IMG/VR virus record: IMGVR_UViG_3300002180_000069
Coordinates: 1-20,849 of that record
Length of the DNA: 20,849 nucleotides
DNA from: a virus
Strand: one strand, 5' to 3'
The translations under genes and the position numbers were made by a program. Below the pieces are notes generated by a model. That model had not been told where the DNA came from, ran no database searches, and saw nothing but the letters and a program-made list of their open reading frames with translations. This document shows, in pieces, positions 13,766-20,849 of the stretch (position 1 is its first letter; each line of letters starts with the position of its first letter).

Positions 13766-14035
13766 ATGAAGATGGATTTTAGTCAAGCGTTGGAAATGCT
13801 TAAGGATGGTGGAAAAGTAACACGGTCTGGTTGGAACGGAAAAGAGATGTTTGTTTTCCTGGTGCCTGGGTCTACTTTCAATGTAAATCGTGCGCCTTTG
13901 CTGGGTATTTATTTGGAAGGCACTGAGATTAGCTACCAACCGCATATTGATATGCGAACAGCTGATGGCACAATTGTACCTTGGTTAGCGTCTCAATCTG
14001 ATTTACTTGCTAATGATTGGGAGCTTGTTGCGTAA
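13766..14035 (+). CDS. DUF2829 / Tad2-like anti-Thoeris protein
   Basis: This 89-residue protein shows the DUF2829 pattern throughout: MDFSQALEMLKDGGKVTRSGWNGK at residues 3-26, MFVFLVPGS at 28-36, PLLGIYLEGTEISYQPHIDM at about 44-63, TADGTIVPWLASQSDLLANDW at 65-85. Tad2, the best-known member, is a phage oligomer that sequesters the cyclic ADP-ribose-type signal made by Thoeris TIR proteins and so blocks that defence. Whether this copy binds such a signal is inference. GAGG lies about 8 nt before the ATG. It sits alone between the scaffold gene and the capsid leader, unlike the usual unbroken scaffold-capsid order, so it looks like an inserted cargo gene. No transmembrane segment or zinc motif is seen. 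Confidence 0.88.
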   Translation: MKMDFSQALEMLKDGGKVTRSGWNGKEMFVFLVPGSTFNVNRAPLLGIYLEGTEISYQPHIDMRTADGTIVPWLASQSDLLANDWELVA

Positions 14036-14239
14036 GATAAAACTTTGACATATACTCAGAGCGTAGGGGTTCAGCCCCTACGCTCCTTCGAAAGTTACGT
14101 GCGATACAGTAACGGAGAATCGGAACCTCCTTGGGCTCTAGTCCATAAAAGGGTCGTGACTCGCAATCTGCAGCGATAGAGCAGAGTTCAATTACTTTTG
14201 GATTAACGCCAGTTACGTCTATACAAGGAGGCGCATACC
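14036..14239 (+). promoter_or_regulatory. structured ~200-nt leader of the major capsid gene
   Basis: No ORF fits this stretch. GAGCGTAGGGG, loop TTCAG, CCCCTACGCTC (14059-14085) is a perfect 11-bp hairpin and can be extended by AACTTT (14041-14046) pairing with AAAGTT (14091-14096). Further hairpins are GTTAC/GTAAC (about 14095-14113), GGAG/CTCC (about 14115-14130) and TCTGC/GCAGA (about 14167-14186). It ends in a strong AAGGAGG 9 nt before the capsid ATG. None of the hairpins has a U-tract. It may stabilise the capsid mRNA or set its translation level. Confidence 0.55.
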
Positions 14240-15358
14240 ATGGCAGCAACAAATTTTAGTCGGATGACCGACGAGGAAAAAACCATCTGGTCGATGGATT
14301 TCTGGGAACAAGCTCGGAATAACTCTTTCCTCAACAAGTTCACAGGCAGCAGTGCAGATGCTCTAGTTCAGCGTATTAGTGAGCTGAAAAAGACTGAGAA
14401 AGGCGCACGTGCTGTTATCACTCTCGTAGCAGATCTGGTTGGCGACGGTATCGCCGGTGACCGTACTCTGGAAGGTAACGAAGAGCAGATGGCAAGCTAC
14501 GATCAGGTTATTCAGATCGATCAGCTGCGTCACGCTAACCGCAACGAAGGTAAGATGGCTGAGCAACGCTCTGTTGTCACTTTCCGTGAGCAGTCCCGTG
14601 ACAAGCTGGCATACTGGATGGCTGACCGTTCTGATCAGATGGCATTTCTCACCATGTCCGGTGTTGACTATGCCTACCATACCAATGGTGCGTCTCGCGT
14701 AGGTTCTGACCTGCCATTCCTGGAATATGCAGCTGATGTTTCTGCTCCAACTGCTAACCGCCATCGCCGGTGGGATGCTACCCTCGGATTGCAGGCTGGT
14801 GATACTGCTGCTGTAGAAGGTGGCGATACTCCAAGTTGGGGTATGCTCGTTGAGCTGAAAGCCTATGCCAAGGACAACTTCCTCCGTCCGATCCGTACTA
14901 AGGATGGCATCGCTTTCTACCACGTATTCATGACCCCGTTGGGTATGGCGAAGCTGAAGCAGGATTCAGATTACCTGGCCAACGTCCGTAATGCAGGCGT
15001 TCGCGGTCCTGGTAACGAACTGTTTAAGGGCACCGATACTGTGTTCGTAGATGGTTTGGCTATCTCTGAATACCGCCATGTATACAACACCAAGGGTCTG
15101 ATCTCTGGCACTGATAAATGGGGTTCCAGTCAAGACGTGGATGGTCAGCGTGTACTGTTCTGCGGTGCCCAGGCTCTGGGTTACGCCGACATCGGTGATG
15201 CTGATTGGGAAGAGAAGGGTTTTGACTACGATAACCAGCAGGGCATCAGTATTGGTAAGATCTTTGGCTTTCTGAAGCCAGTGTTCCACACCAATGTAAC
15301 TGACAGTGACGAGGATTTTGGCGTCATCTGTTGTGATACTGCTATTGAAGATGCGTAA
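14240..15358 (+). CDS. major capsid protein, N4-gp56 (DUF4043) family
   Basis: This 372-residue protein matches the N4-gp56 capsid family in its N-terminal half: FWEQARNNSFLNKFTG at residues 21-36, KKTEKGARAVITLVADLVGDG at about 50-71, RTLEGNEEQMASYDQV, IDQLRHANRNEGKMAEQRSV and FREQSRDKLAYWMADR. It forms the HK97-fold icosahedral shell. The length is typical. The ATG has AAGGAGG 9 nt upstream and the codon use is rich in common C-ending codons, as expected for the most abundant virion protein. It follows a structured leader and is followed by a stem-loop and a small decoration-type gene, both usual for capsid operons. Confidence 0.95.
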   Translation: MAATNFSRMTDEEKTIWSMDFWEQARNNSFLNKFTGSSADALVQRISELKKTEKGARAVITLVADLVGDGIAGDRTLEGNEEQMASYDQVIQIDQLRHANRNEGKMAEQRSVVTFREQSRDKLAYWMADRSDQMAFLTMSGVDYAYHTNGASRVGSDLPFLEYAADVSAPTANRHRRWDATLGLQAGDTAAVEGGDTPSWGMLVELKAYAKDNFLRPIRTKDGIAFYHVFMTPLGMAKLKQDSDYLANVRNAGVRGPGNELFKGTDTVFVDGLAISEYRHVYNTKGLISGTDKWGSSQDVDGQRVLFCGAQALGYADIGDADWEEKGFDYDNQQGISIGKIFGFLKPVFHTNVTDSDEDFGVICCDTAIEDA

Positions 15359-15367
15359 TCATAGTGA

Positions 15368-15391
15368 TTCCCGCCTCTTTTGAGGCGGGAA
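15368..15391 (+). other. stem-loop between capsid and decoration-type gene
   Basis: TTCCCGCCTC, loop TTTT, GAGGCGGGAA forms a perfect 10-bp stem 9 nt after the capsid stop. Only a few A's follow on the + strand, so it is not a classical terminator in that direction. It probably limits 3' decay or read-through, lowering or separating the expression of the next gene. Confidence 0.55.
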
Positions 15392-15423
15392 AACTGTGAA
15401 GCTCAATACACAGGAGATTTAAT

Positions 15424-15825
15424 ATGAGCGCAAAAGTATATGAACAGCAGTGGCCTCTAGCAGTACTCGCACCAGTTGCCTATGACGATTTTGTGTCAGG
15501 CGTTGCTGAGGCCCTGGCAGAAATTCCTGGTGATGCAATTATCACTAGGGGTATGTATATCCCCATTCTAGCATGGGACTCCGCTACCTCTGCGGTAATG
15601 GATATCGGTGATTCTGTTGATGATGACGAGTACACTGCTACTCCGATTGATCTGAAGACAGCAGCTGCTGGTACTCCGGTTGATTTCGACATTACTGGTT
15701 ATCAGTCTCTGACTGTTGATGAAATCATCGCCACCGTAACTGTAGTCGGTGCTCCTACCGAAGGTAATGGGTTGGTTTACTTCGAATACGTCGTCCAAGG
15801 ACGCGGAAACGAAGTACGCGGTTAA
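15424..15825 (+). CDS. decoration-type structural protein
   Basis: This 133-residue acidic, beta-rich protein is preceded by CACAGGAGA about 7 nt before the ATG. It has the look of small virion proteins found just after capsid genes: FVSGVAEALAEIPGDAIITRG, then LAWDSATSAVMDIGDSVD, and a final beta segment IIATVTVVGAP to YFEYVV. A segment with Val/Ala/Thr strands and Gly/Asp turns suggests a jelly-roll or Ig-like fold. It lies in the same transcript as the capsid gene and ends at a strong terminator, so it is probably made in near-capsid amounts and coats the head. The family itself is not recognised by name; role is from position and composition. Confidence 0.75.
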   Translation: MSAKVYEQQWPLAVLAPVAYDDFVSGVAEALAEIPGDAIITRGMYIPILAWDSATSAVMDIGDSVDDDEYTATPIDLKTAAAGTPVDFDITGYQSLTVDEIIATVTVVGAPTEGNGLVYFEYVVQGRGNEVRG

Positions 15826-15841
15826 CCTCCGTGGGACCGTT

Positions 15842-15879
15842 AGGGGGCGTAGGGCTATGCCCTATTCCCCCTTTTTTTA
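15842..15879 (+). terminator. strong rho-independent terminator of the capsid operon
   Basis: AGGGGG-CG-TAGGGC, loop TAT, GCCCTA-TT-CCCCCT is followed directly by a run of seven T. There are two 6-bp paired blocks with one 2x2 internal loop. It closes the packaging-capsid unit, so the genes to the right need read-through or their own promoter, which was not found. Confidence 0.9.
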
Positions 15880-15904
15880 AGAAAATAATAATGAGGTTAT
15901 AACT

Positions 15905-16291
15905 ATGAAAATGAAATCATTGCGTAATTTCACTTTACGCACTACGGCTGGTCACACACTTGTTTTCAAGAAATTTAAAAAGGAAGAGGACGCCACTGTA
16001 GTTCCTGCTTTCCTCGTTCCTCTGGCCATGGAGAAAGGCTGTGTACCGTTAGATGAAGAAGACCTGAAACAACCTGAGCCCGAAGTTATGCCTGATCCTA
16101 CAGGTTTGGACCGAGAGAATAAGATCAAGGAAGCTCTGGTTGCCATACGTACAAAAAATGCTCGCGAAGACTTTACTGCTGCCGGAAAACCAAAGATCAA
16201 CGTAGTGAAAGAGGTTTGTGGTTTTTCTGTATCTGCGAAAGAGATCGCCAGCGTTTGGCAGATGATACTGGACGAGATGCATGGCGATTGA
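15905..16291 (+). CDS. hypothetical head-region protein
   Basis: This 128-residue protein has GAGG about 8 nt before the ATG. Residues 1-45 look beta-stranded (NFTLRTTAGHTLVFKKF, then PAFLVPLAMEKGCVPLDEEDL) and resemble the short head-region proteins encoded between decoration and adaptor genes. Residues 70-128 look helical (RENKIKEALVAIRTKN and VSAKEIASVWQMILDEM), with a possible small helical domain around VCGFSVSAKE. No catalytic motif is seen. Its stop overlaps the adaptor gene by 11 nt, implying coupled translation and a role in head completion. This functional view is from context only. Confidence 0.7.
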   Translation: MKMKSLRNFTLRTTAGHTLVFKKFKKEEDATVVPAFLVPLAMEKGCVPLDEEDLKQPEPEVMPDPTGLDRENKIKEALVAIRTKNAREDFTAAGKPKINVVKEVCGFSVSAKEIASVWQMILDEMHGD

Positions 16292-16991
16292 TACTACAGC
16301 TCTGATACGTCTTTTTCGCGAGGATATGACAGATCCCGAAATGCCTGGAACTGGCACCACTCCTGATGAAGACTCTCTGTGGTCTGATGCGGAAATAATC
16401 CGCTATCTCGACGTGGCGCAGGAGGAATTCTGTCGCCACGTCGATGCTTTACCAGATGGGCGAACATTCTCGTCTCCTATCACTGCTGATGATCCCTGGG
16501 TTAAAGTTGACCCCAGGATTACGCGAATCCGTAAAGGGCGCATGCAGACGTTGAAACGTACCCTCCTCCCCCGCACACTTAGGGATATGGAACGGGGGGA
16601 ACTCCATGATGATTATGGAATGCAGGTAAGCGGGACAAATGGTTGGGAAGATCAGGTAGGAACACCTTCTTATGTGGTTACTGACCTGGAGAAAGGAAAA
16701 GGACGGCTATCTCCAATTCCAAAAACTAATGATACTATTTTGTGGTCTGTGTACCGTTTACCAAAAGCTAGTTTGGTGGATGGCGCGGCGTTGGAAATCG
16801 ATTCTCAGTATCGACGCGGGTTGTTGTTGAAAGCTAAAGCCCAGGCGTATTTGAAACATGATACTGAAACTAAGGGTAAAACCGAGTCTGAGAAGTGGGA
16901 AGGTAAGTGGGATGATTTTCTTTTGGAAGTTGATCGTGAGTTAAAACGTAAACGTCGTCGGGCACAGACTACCACTTATGGCGGATTGTAA
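16281..16991 (+). CDS. head-tail adaptor/connector-like protein
   Basis: This 236-residue protein starts with ALIRLFREDMTDPE and WSDAEIIRYLDVAQEEFCRHVDAL (about 34-57), a helical opening typical of phage adaptors that sit below the portal. A central beta region with KVDPRITRIRKGRM, LPRTLRDME and PSYVVTD follows, then helices rich in Lys/Arg/Glu with YRRGLLLKAKAQAYLKHDTETKGKT-type text near 178-200 and a basic tail KRKRRRAQ. The gene overlaps the previous one by 11 nt and lies two genes after the capsid operon, the usual adaptor position in podovirus-like maps. It would bridge the portal to the tail. Assignment rests on layout and secondary-structure pattern, not on a diagnostic motif. Confidence 0.68.
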   Translation: MAIDTTALIRLFREDMTDPEMPGTGTTPDEDSLWSDAEIIRYLDVAQEEFCRHVDALPDGRTFSSPITADDPWVKVDPRITRIRKGRMQTLKRTLLPRTLRDMERGELHDDYGMQVSGTNGWEDQVGTPSYVVTDLEKGKGRLSPIPKTNDTILWSVYRLPKASLVDGAALEIDSQYRRGLLLKAKAQAYLKHDTETKGKTESEKWEGKWDDFLLEVDRELKRKRRRAQTTTYGGL

Positions 16992-17016
16992 AAGTTAATA
17001 TATTGGGAGAGGTGTT

Positions 17017-17310
17017 ATGGGGCATTCTAAGTATCAACAAAAAGTAGCTGGGCCACTTAATCCTCTGGGATACCAGAAGATAAGTAGTGTAGCTACAGCT
17101 ACGGGACTGACTGTTCCGGAAGGAGCTACGCTTGCGCTTATCATAGCTGAAGGTGGAAGTGTACGTTGGCGTGATGATGGTACGGATCCTATCAGTACTG
17201 ATGGTATGTTACTGACTGAAGAACTCGATTTTATGTATATCGGTGATTTGGACGCGATAAAGTTTATTGATGCTGGCAGCACCGCAACACTCCACGTGGC
17301 TTATTATTAA
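17017..17310 (+). CDS. small virion protein, beta-rich
   Basis: This 97-residue protein has GGGAGAGG about 4-9 nt before the ATG. It follows a pattern seen in many phages for a small structural protein: a Gly/Pro-rich N-terminus, ATATGLTVPEGATLALIIAEGG, VRWRDDGTDPIST and FIDAGSTATLHVAYY at the end. The strand-turn pattern suggests a compact beta sandwich and the protein ends in aromatic residues, as capsid or tail stabilising proteins often do. Its stop overlaps the next ATG as TAATG, so it is coupled to the fibre-like protein gene. Its exact virion location is unknown. Confidence 0.75.
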   Translation: MGHSKYQQKVAGPLNPLGYQKISSVATATGLTVPEGATLALIIAEGGSVRWRDDGTDPISTDGMLLTEELDFMYIGDLDAIKFIDAGSTATLHVAYY

Positions 17311-19457
17311 TGAAACGCTTAAGCCCTAGACTTCGTTATAACGCCCCCCGTTTGCCTGGTGCGTACCGGAAAGGCGTCGCTGCAGTTCGTACTTTGCTCG
17401 GTCTTCCTGGTTGGGATAGCGCTGGCAGATCAGTCCAGGGGCTATGGGACGATGACCGGGGCGATGACTATAGATTAGTAGTAGATCATGAAGGGATACT
17501 GAGAGTCTTTGAATCTGGGATATTGCCTTATAAGGGTAGTAGGCAGGTTAGGAATCTTTATATAGCTGAGCTACATGATTCTGATAACTGGCGTACTTAT
17601 GGAAGTGGTGCCATAGTTGATGGTGACACATATGGTGAGCTAGATTTAACTGTAACTGTGGTAGGGTCTGCTGACAGAATAGAAACTGATGCTTCACTTT
17701 ATCCTGGGGCTGGACTTTTAGTTGGAAAGGACTTTAGGGTTAGTTATGAAGCAAAAACCACTACCGCAAATTTAGGGAAGAATATTATCTGTCAACTAAA
17801 TAGGTATGATGGTGGTGCATCAGCTATCGCAAATGATATTGCGGAATTAACAGATGAGTGGCAGCGATTTACTGTTGACAGTTTTCCTAATTTTACAGAT
17901 CCTTTAAATAATGGAATGCGGTTACAGTTCTGGGGCGGTAGTAATTATTGCCCTGATTTTACTATTAGAAATATTCAATTAGAAGATGTAACCGGCCAAG
18001 CTAATCAGAATCCTAGTGAGTATGAGCCTGTTGGTACTCCTACTGGTGCAGAGATATGTAGTGATCCAACATTCCAAGAAGCTGAAGGTGTTACTTGGAT
18101 AGATGCCGGTACTGCCTGGACGCTTACTGAAGGTCAGGCAGAGTCAACAACTACTTATATAACATTATATGCTGCTATAGATATAGATGTTATTGCGGAT
18201 GAGCAATTTGTGATTGTTGCAGAGTTTACAGGTGGATTGCGAGCAAAGGTTGGAGGTACTGGAACCTATGAGGATCTAGTCAGTGGAGTGCCTTTTGTTA
18301 ATACTTCTGGTGGTGGAACAGATTTTATTTTTATGCAAGCTACTTCTCTTGGGGTTGTCACTAGCTTCTCAGTCAAAAAAGCCACAGACGGCATAGGCAT
18401 TTACAACACAGCTAACGGTAATACCGTAGATGTTAATGGTGTAGTAACTGAAGCTGTTGGTGCTGCTCTTAGTCCTGTTCCTGTTATAAGGCATGAGCCT
18501 GAGAGTACTAATAAGTGTGAGAACTACAACCTTAATCCTACTGATACTACAGGCGTAACAAAAACTGGTGATGCCGCTTCTGTTTTATCAGTTGTAGATG
18601 ATTCAGCAAATTATCCAGCCGTATTAAAACAAATAGGAAATCAGCAAGTATATAAACTTGATAATAGTGCAGGAGTTGCTTGGGCATATGCTGTTATAAC
18701 AGGTGGAGCAGCAGACACAACCGCACACAGTATTTTTTGTTATGCACGCATAGATACTGGCACAGGAAGGATGGAGTTTAATAAACCTGCCGGTGCTGTA
18801 AATATAACAGCCAGCACTTACACCCTGATTTCTTCTGAAAACATAACGACTCATGACATAGGTAATAAAGTAAGGCTCGCGGTTCCTGCTGGATCAACTT
18901 TATATTTTATAGCGAACCAGATGGAAGATAGCGCATTTTCTACCAGCTTAGTTGAGGTAATCGGCGGCTCTGCTATTAGAAACACAGACGCTAACCAGCA
19001 TCCTTATTCCAGTGCTGTGTTTAATCAAGATGAGGGTTATTTAGTCTTTGATTGGACTCCTGAATATGACAAAGTTGATCTATCAACTACTGATTTAGAA
19101 ACGTTTACTACAGACGGCGTTGGTGGCTACATACTTTATATGGATGATGGAGGAGTAAAAACATTTGCGGGTTCTGCATTGGGTGCAGTTAATGAGCTTT
19201 TTGTATCTGGTAATAAATACCGCGTGGCTGTCAGGTGGGGCAATACCGAAGGCACCTATCAAATTGGAATTTTAGATATTGATGGTGATGGTTTATGGTC
19301 ATGGGACGGCACTCCTGGTGCTTATGACGGAGAGTTTGGGGCTTCTCAATTGTTCTTGTATATTTTCAAAGATCATCCATACATAAATCAAGTCCATGAT
19401 CTCCAGATATTCAACAAGGATCAAACAACTGCTGAAATAGAAGCGAGGCACCCGTAA
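17310..19457 (+). CDS. fibre-like virion protein with carbohydrate-binding-type modules
   Basis: This 715-residue protein has a basic N-terminal anchor (about 1-80, with LPGAYRKGV and LGLPGWDSAGRS), then probable beta-sandwich modules. Module one (about 81-240) ends in IRNIQLEDVTGQ; module two spans about 245-360; module three (about 400-560) ends in IANQMEDSAFSTS. These 'QLED/QMED' ends are typical of carbohydrate-binding modules in phage fibres. The C-terminal 565-712 region looks LamG/concanavalin-like (GYLVFDWTPEYD, then HDLQIFNKDQTTAEIE). It probably binds host surface sugars from head or tail. No autoproteolysis or depolymerase motif is seen. The coding sequence is more AT-rich than the capsid genes, as often in host-range genes. 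Confidence 0.75.
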   Translation: MKRLSPRLRYNAPRLPGAYRKGVAAVRTLLGLPGWDSAGRSVQGLWDDDRGDDYRLVVDHEGILRVFESGILPYKGSRQVRNLYIAELHDSDNWRTYGSGAIVDGDTYGELDLTVTVVGSADRIETDASLYPGAGLLVGKDFRVSYEAKTTTANLGKNIICQLNRYDGGASAIANDIAELTDEWQRFTVDSFPNFTDPLNNGMRLQFWGGSNYCPDFTIRNIQLEDVTGQANQNPSEYEPVGTPTGAEICSDPTFQEAEGVTWIDAGTAWTLTEGQAESTTTYITLYAAIDIDVIADEQFVIVAEFTGGLRAKVGGTGTYEDLVSGVPFVNTSGGGTDFIFMQATSLGVVTSFSVKKATDGIGIYNTANGNTVDVNGVVTEAVGAALSPVPVIRHEPESTNKCENYNLNPTDTTGVTKTGDAASVLSVVDDSANYPAVLKQIGNQQVYKLDNSAGVAWAYAVITGGAADTTAHSIFCYARIDTGTGRMEFNKPAGAVNITASTYTLISSENITTHDIGNKVRLAVPAGSTLYFIANQMEDSAFSTSLVEVIGGSAIRNTDANQHPYSSAVFNQDEGYLVFDWTPEYDKVDLSTTDLETFTTDGVGGYILYMDDGGVKTFAGSALGAVNELFVSGNKYRVAVRWGNTEGTYQIGILDIDGDGLWSWDGTPGAYDGEFGASQLFLYIFKDHPYINQVHDLQIFNKDQTTAEIEARHP

Positions 19458-19942
19458 TGAGCAGAACATATCAAGTAATTTTAGATGTACCAGCAATTCC
19501 AAAGGCTAGTTTCCCCGAAGCTTTCATTGCTCTATTAGAAGCTATTGGTTTTAATGTTTCTACCTTCTCTCAGATGCCAGGAACACAGGTGGTAACTGGC
19601 CGCAGGCTAGTACAAGGCGAAGTAGTGCCTATGGGTGGTTGGGGTGGTGAAGCTACTGAAATAGTAATGGCTGGAGCTACTGCTAACTATACTGGAACTG
19701 TTTCATTAGTTGGTGGGCAAACTACAAAGAAAGAGTTAGTAGTGGATGAGAGTGGAGATCCTATTTTACTAGATGGTGAATTTCAGTATGCAATTAAAAG
19801 CTACTTAAAACCGTCAGCTGCTGTTATTGCTCCTTACATAATCAGTGAATTAAGTGTAGTGGAAGTGGAAGCAGGGTTGCTAGACGGCTCTATAAAATTG
19901 AATAGGCATGTTGGTGCAGAAGATTGGGAAGTCGGAGTATAA
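19457..19942 (+). CDS. hypothetical protein, probably virion-associated
   Basis: The ATG overlaps the fibre-like gene stop (TAATG), with GAGG in the upstream gene. The 161-residue product is not recognised. Residues 1-60 look alpha/beta (TYQVILDVPAIPKASFPEAFIALLEAIGFNVSTFSQM), followed by Gly/Thr-rich beta segments (GGWGGEATEIVMAGATANYTGTVSLVGG) and a C-terminal helix-strand portion. Its coupling to the fibre-like gene points to a part of the same assembly, such as a chaperone or a tail-attachment subunit. No catalytic motif, cysteine or membrane segment is seen. Confidence 0.7.
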   Translation: MSRTYQVILDVPAIPKASFPEAFIALLEAIGFNVSTFSQMPGTQVVTGRRLVQGEVVPMGGWGGEATEIVMAGATANYTGTVSLVGGQTTKKELVVDESGDPILLDGEFQYAIKSYLKPSAAVIAPYIISELSVVEVEAGLLDGSIKLNRHVGAEDWEVGV

Positions 19943-19946
19943 CAGA

Positions 19947-20288
19947 ATGGCAATCGTAGTTAATACACCACCAAAACAGCCGCCGCTGGAATATAAAAAT
20001 GTCCATCTGGAACGGTTAATAATCGAACAACCTCACGAAGAGGACAGCTCGGTCGTCCCGGTGTATCATTTGAAAATTATTTATCGCCTGTTTGCTCTTG
20101 ATAGTAAGGGGAAGCGTTATTATGAGCGTCAGGCTTACCACATTACTCTTGAAGATTATCTGAAGACTGCAATGGGAAAAGCAGCAGTAGGCGATATGGA
20201 TTTGATTAACGCACTTCAGGCAATAGAAACAGCTCTAGCGTCAATCATAGCTGATCAAGGGAACCATGGTTCAACTAATGTAACTTGA
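19947..20288 (+). CDS. hypothetical protein, 113 residues
   Basis: The start is ATG 19947 (MAIVVNTPPKQPP), 4 nt after the previous stop, with GGAG about 9 nt upstream; a longer in-frame start at 19908 lies within the previous gene. The product has a Pro-rich N-terminus, a beta segment (YKNVHLERLIIEQP and VPVYHLKIIYRLFALDSKG) and a C-terminal helix (MDLINALQAIETALASIIADQG). It sits between two structural genes on the same strand and is probably a small virion or assembly protein. No named family is recognised. Confidence 0.7.
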   Translation: MAIVVNTPPKQPPLEYKNVHLERLIIEQPHEEDSSVVPVYHLKIIYRLFALDSKGKRYYERQAYHITLEDYLKTAMGKAAVGDMDLINALQAIETALASIIADQGNHGSTNVT

Positions 20289-20298
20289 GGAAATAGAA

Positions 20299-20849
20299 AT
20301 GCCAAATCCAACAGTAGCGGCAGACCCGCATTCAATTAGCCAAGGCAATATCCAAAATTGCTCTGACTTAGTATTCGGTACCCCTACAGGGGATGCAGTA
20401 ACTATTACTAGTGTGGGTACCAATATCCCAGTTATGGTGGACAAAGAATTTTTTGAGATTCGTAACCATCCACAGGCCACTAATAATGGTTTGTATCAAG
20501 TAGATGATACGGCTCCTGCTGCAGGTACCACAGATGTGCGCAAAGTATCCGGTTCGGATCCTGTAGTAGATGGCACCGGGCGGGACTGCGATATCCTGTG
20601 TTCTCTGAATACTTCTCACTCTAACCTTGTGTGGGCTAGTAGCTCTGCTGCAACCACCGAGATCACGGATGCGGTTCTCACGCTCCCAGTGATGGAGGTT
20701 GGCGAACGGTTCGAGATTCGTAACGCTAATACTGCTGGCAACGACGGTGTATATCAGGTAGCTAGTACAGTGACTAATGGTTATGCCTGCACTAAGATTA
20801 CAGGCAGTAACCCAGCCAACGATACCGCCAATACTGGTAACGTTATCAC
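20299..20849 (+). CDS. 5' part of a repeat-containing structural protein (runs off right edge)
   Basis: The ATG at 20299 (MPNPTVAADPHSISQG) has GAGG about 8 nt upstream, and the frame is open for 183 codons to the window edge. Two related modules of about 86 residues are visible: FFEIRN at 51-56 followed by NNGLYQVDD, and RFEIRN at 137-142 followed by NDGVYQVAS, each then passing to a (V/I)(S/T)GS(D/N)P segment. Such tandem modules are common in long phage neck, tail or fibre proteins, and the downstream part is likely to hold more copies. Function beyond virion structure cannot be judged from this fragment. Confidence 0.8.
   Translation, partial: MPNPTVAADPHSISQGNIQNCSDLVFGTPTGDAVTITSVGTNIPVMVDKEFFEIRNHPQATNNGLYQVDDTAPAAGTTDVRKVSGSDPVVDGTGRDCDILCSLNTSHSNLVWASSSAATTEITDAVLTLPVMEVGERFEIRNANTAGNDGVYQVASTVTNGYACTKITGSNPANDTANTGNVI

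Noticed and set aside
14045-14050. A perfect TTGACA as -35 box of a capsid promoter
   Set aside because: No acceptable -10 hexamer lies 15-19 bases downstream; the stem of the 11-bp hairpin occupies that place.
14120-14215. Possible tRNA in the capsid leader (a GTTCAATT stretch)
   Set aside because: No 7-bp acceptor stem, D-arm or anticodon arm can be drawn around it.
1-20849. CRISPR array, integrase, attachment site or insertion sequence
   Set aside because: No regularly spaced repeats, recombinase motifs or terminal inverted repeats with target duplication were seen.

Overview
This window is a contiguous piece of a tailed double-stranded DNA phage or prophage, probably infecting a proteobacterium. 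The evidence is a packaging and head module in canonical order on the + strand (terminase small subunit, terminase large subunit, portal, scaffold, major capsid protein, decoration-type protein, adaptor, fibre-like protein) and a leftward (- strand) block with a primase-helicase and many very small phage-type genes. The capsid protein resembles the N4-gp56 (DUF4043) family, the portal is of the long ~700-residue P22-like type, and no tape-measure gene is seen. This favours a podovirus-like virion, but that is inference. No integrase, repressor, lysis enzyme, tRNA or CRISPR array is visible.

Left block, about 1-6550, - strand: small basic proteins, an HNH endonuclease with an AP2-like tail, an 803-residue primase-polymerase/SF3 helicase, a probable regulatory or origin region (3296-3670) with a sigma70-like promoter and repeated GTAAC-type boxes, a one-TM protein, and a helical 265-residue protein. 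Then comes a structured, gene-free stretch (5105-5323) and a tightly coupled cluster of four tiny genes, three of them membrane proteins, including a 25-residue peptide. Two further small proteins follow. Three gene-free spots (5065-5104, 6031-6072, 6546-6584) carry the same composite element in the - orientation: a hairpin with a TGAC/TGAT loop, exactly 11 nt, then GTAAATA(G/C)AT. It resembles a promoter class rather than a coincidence and is the strongest candidate novelty here.

A G-rich divergent hub (6550-6754) separates the blocks. To its right, on the + strand: an HNH endonuclease with three C-terminal repeat modules; terS; a terL with an N-terminal CxxC/CxxC zinc-ribbon-like extension and a coiled-coil insertion; a HAD-type phosphatase; portal; scaffold; a DUF2829/Tad2-like small protein (the anti-Thoeris family); a ~200 nt structured leader; the major capsid gene; a decoration-like gene ending at a strong terminator; and connector, structural and fibre genes. 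A repeat-containing structural gene runs off the right edge.

How the parts fit: the left block replicates and conditions the cell, and the right block packages DNA and builds the particle. The Tad2-like gene sits between scaffold and capsid genes like a cargo gene. Start codons were re-chosen by Shine-Dalgarno position wherever the longest frame lacked one.
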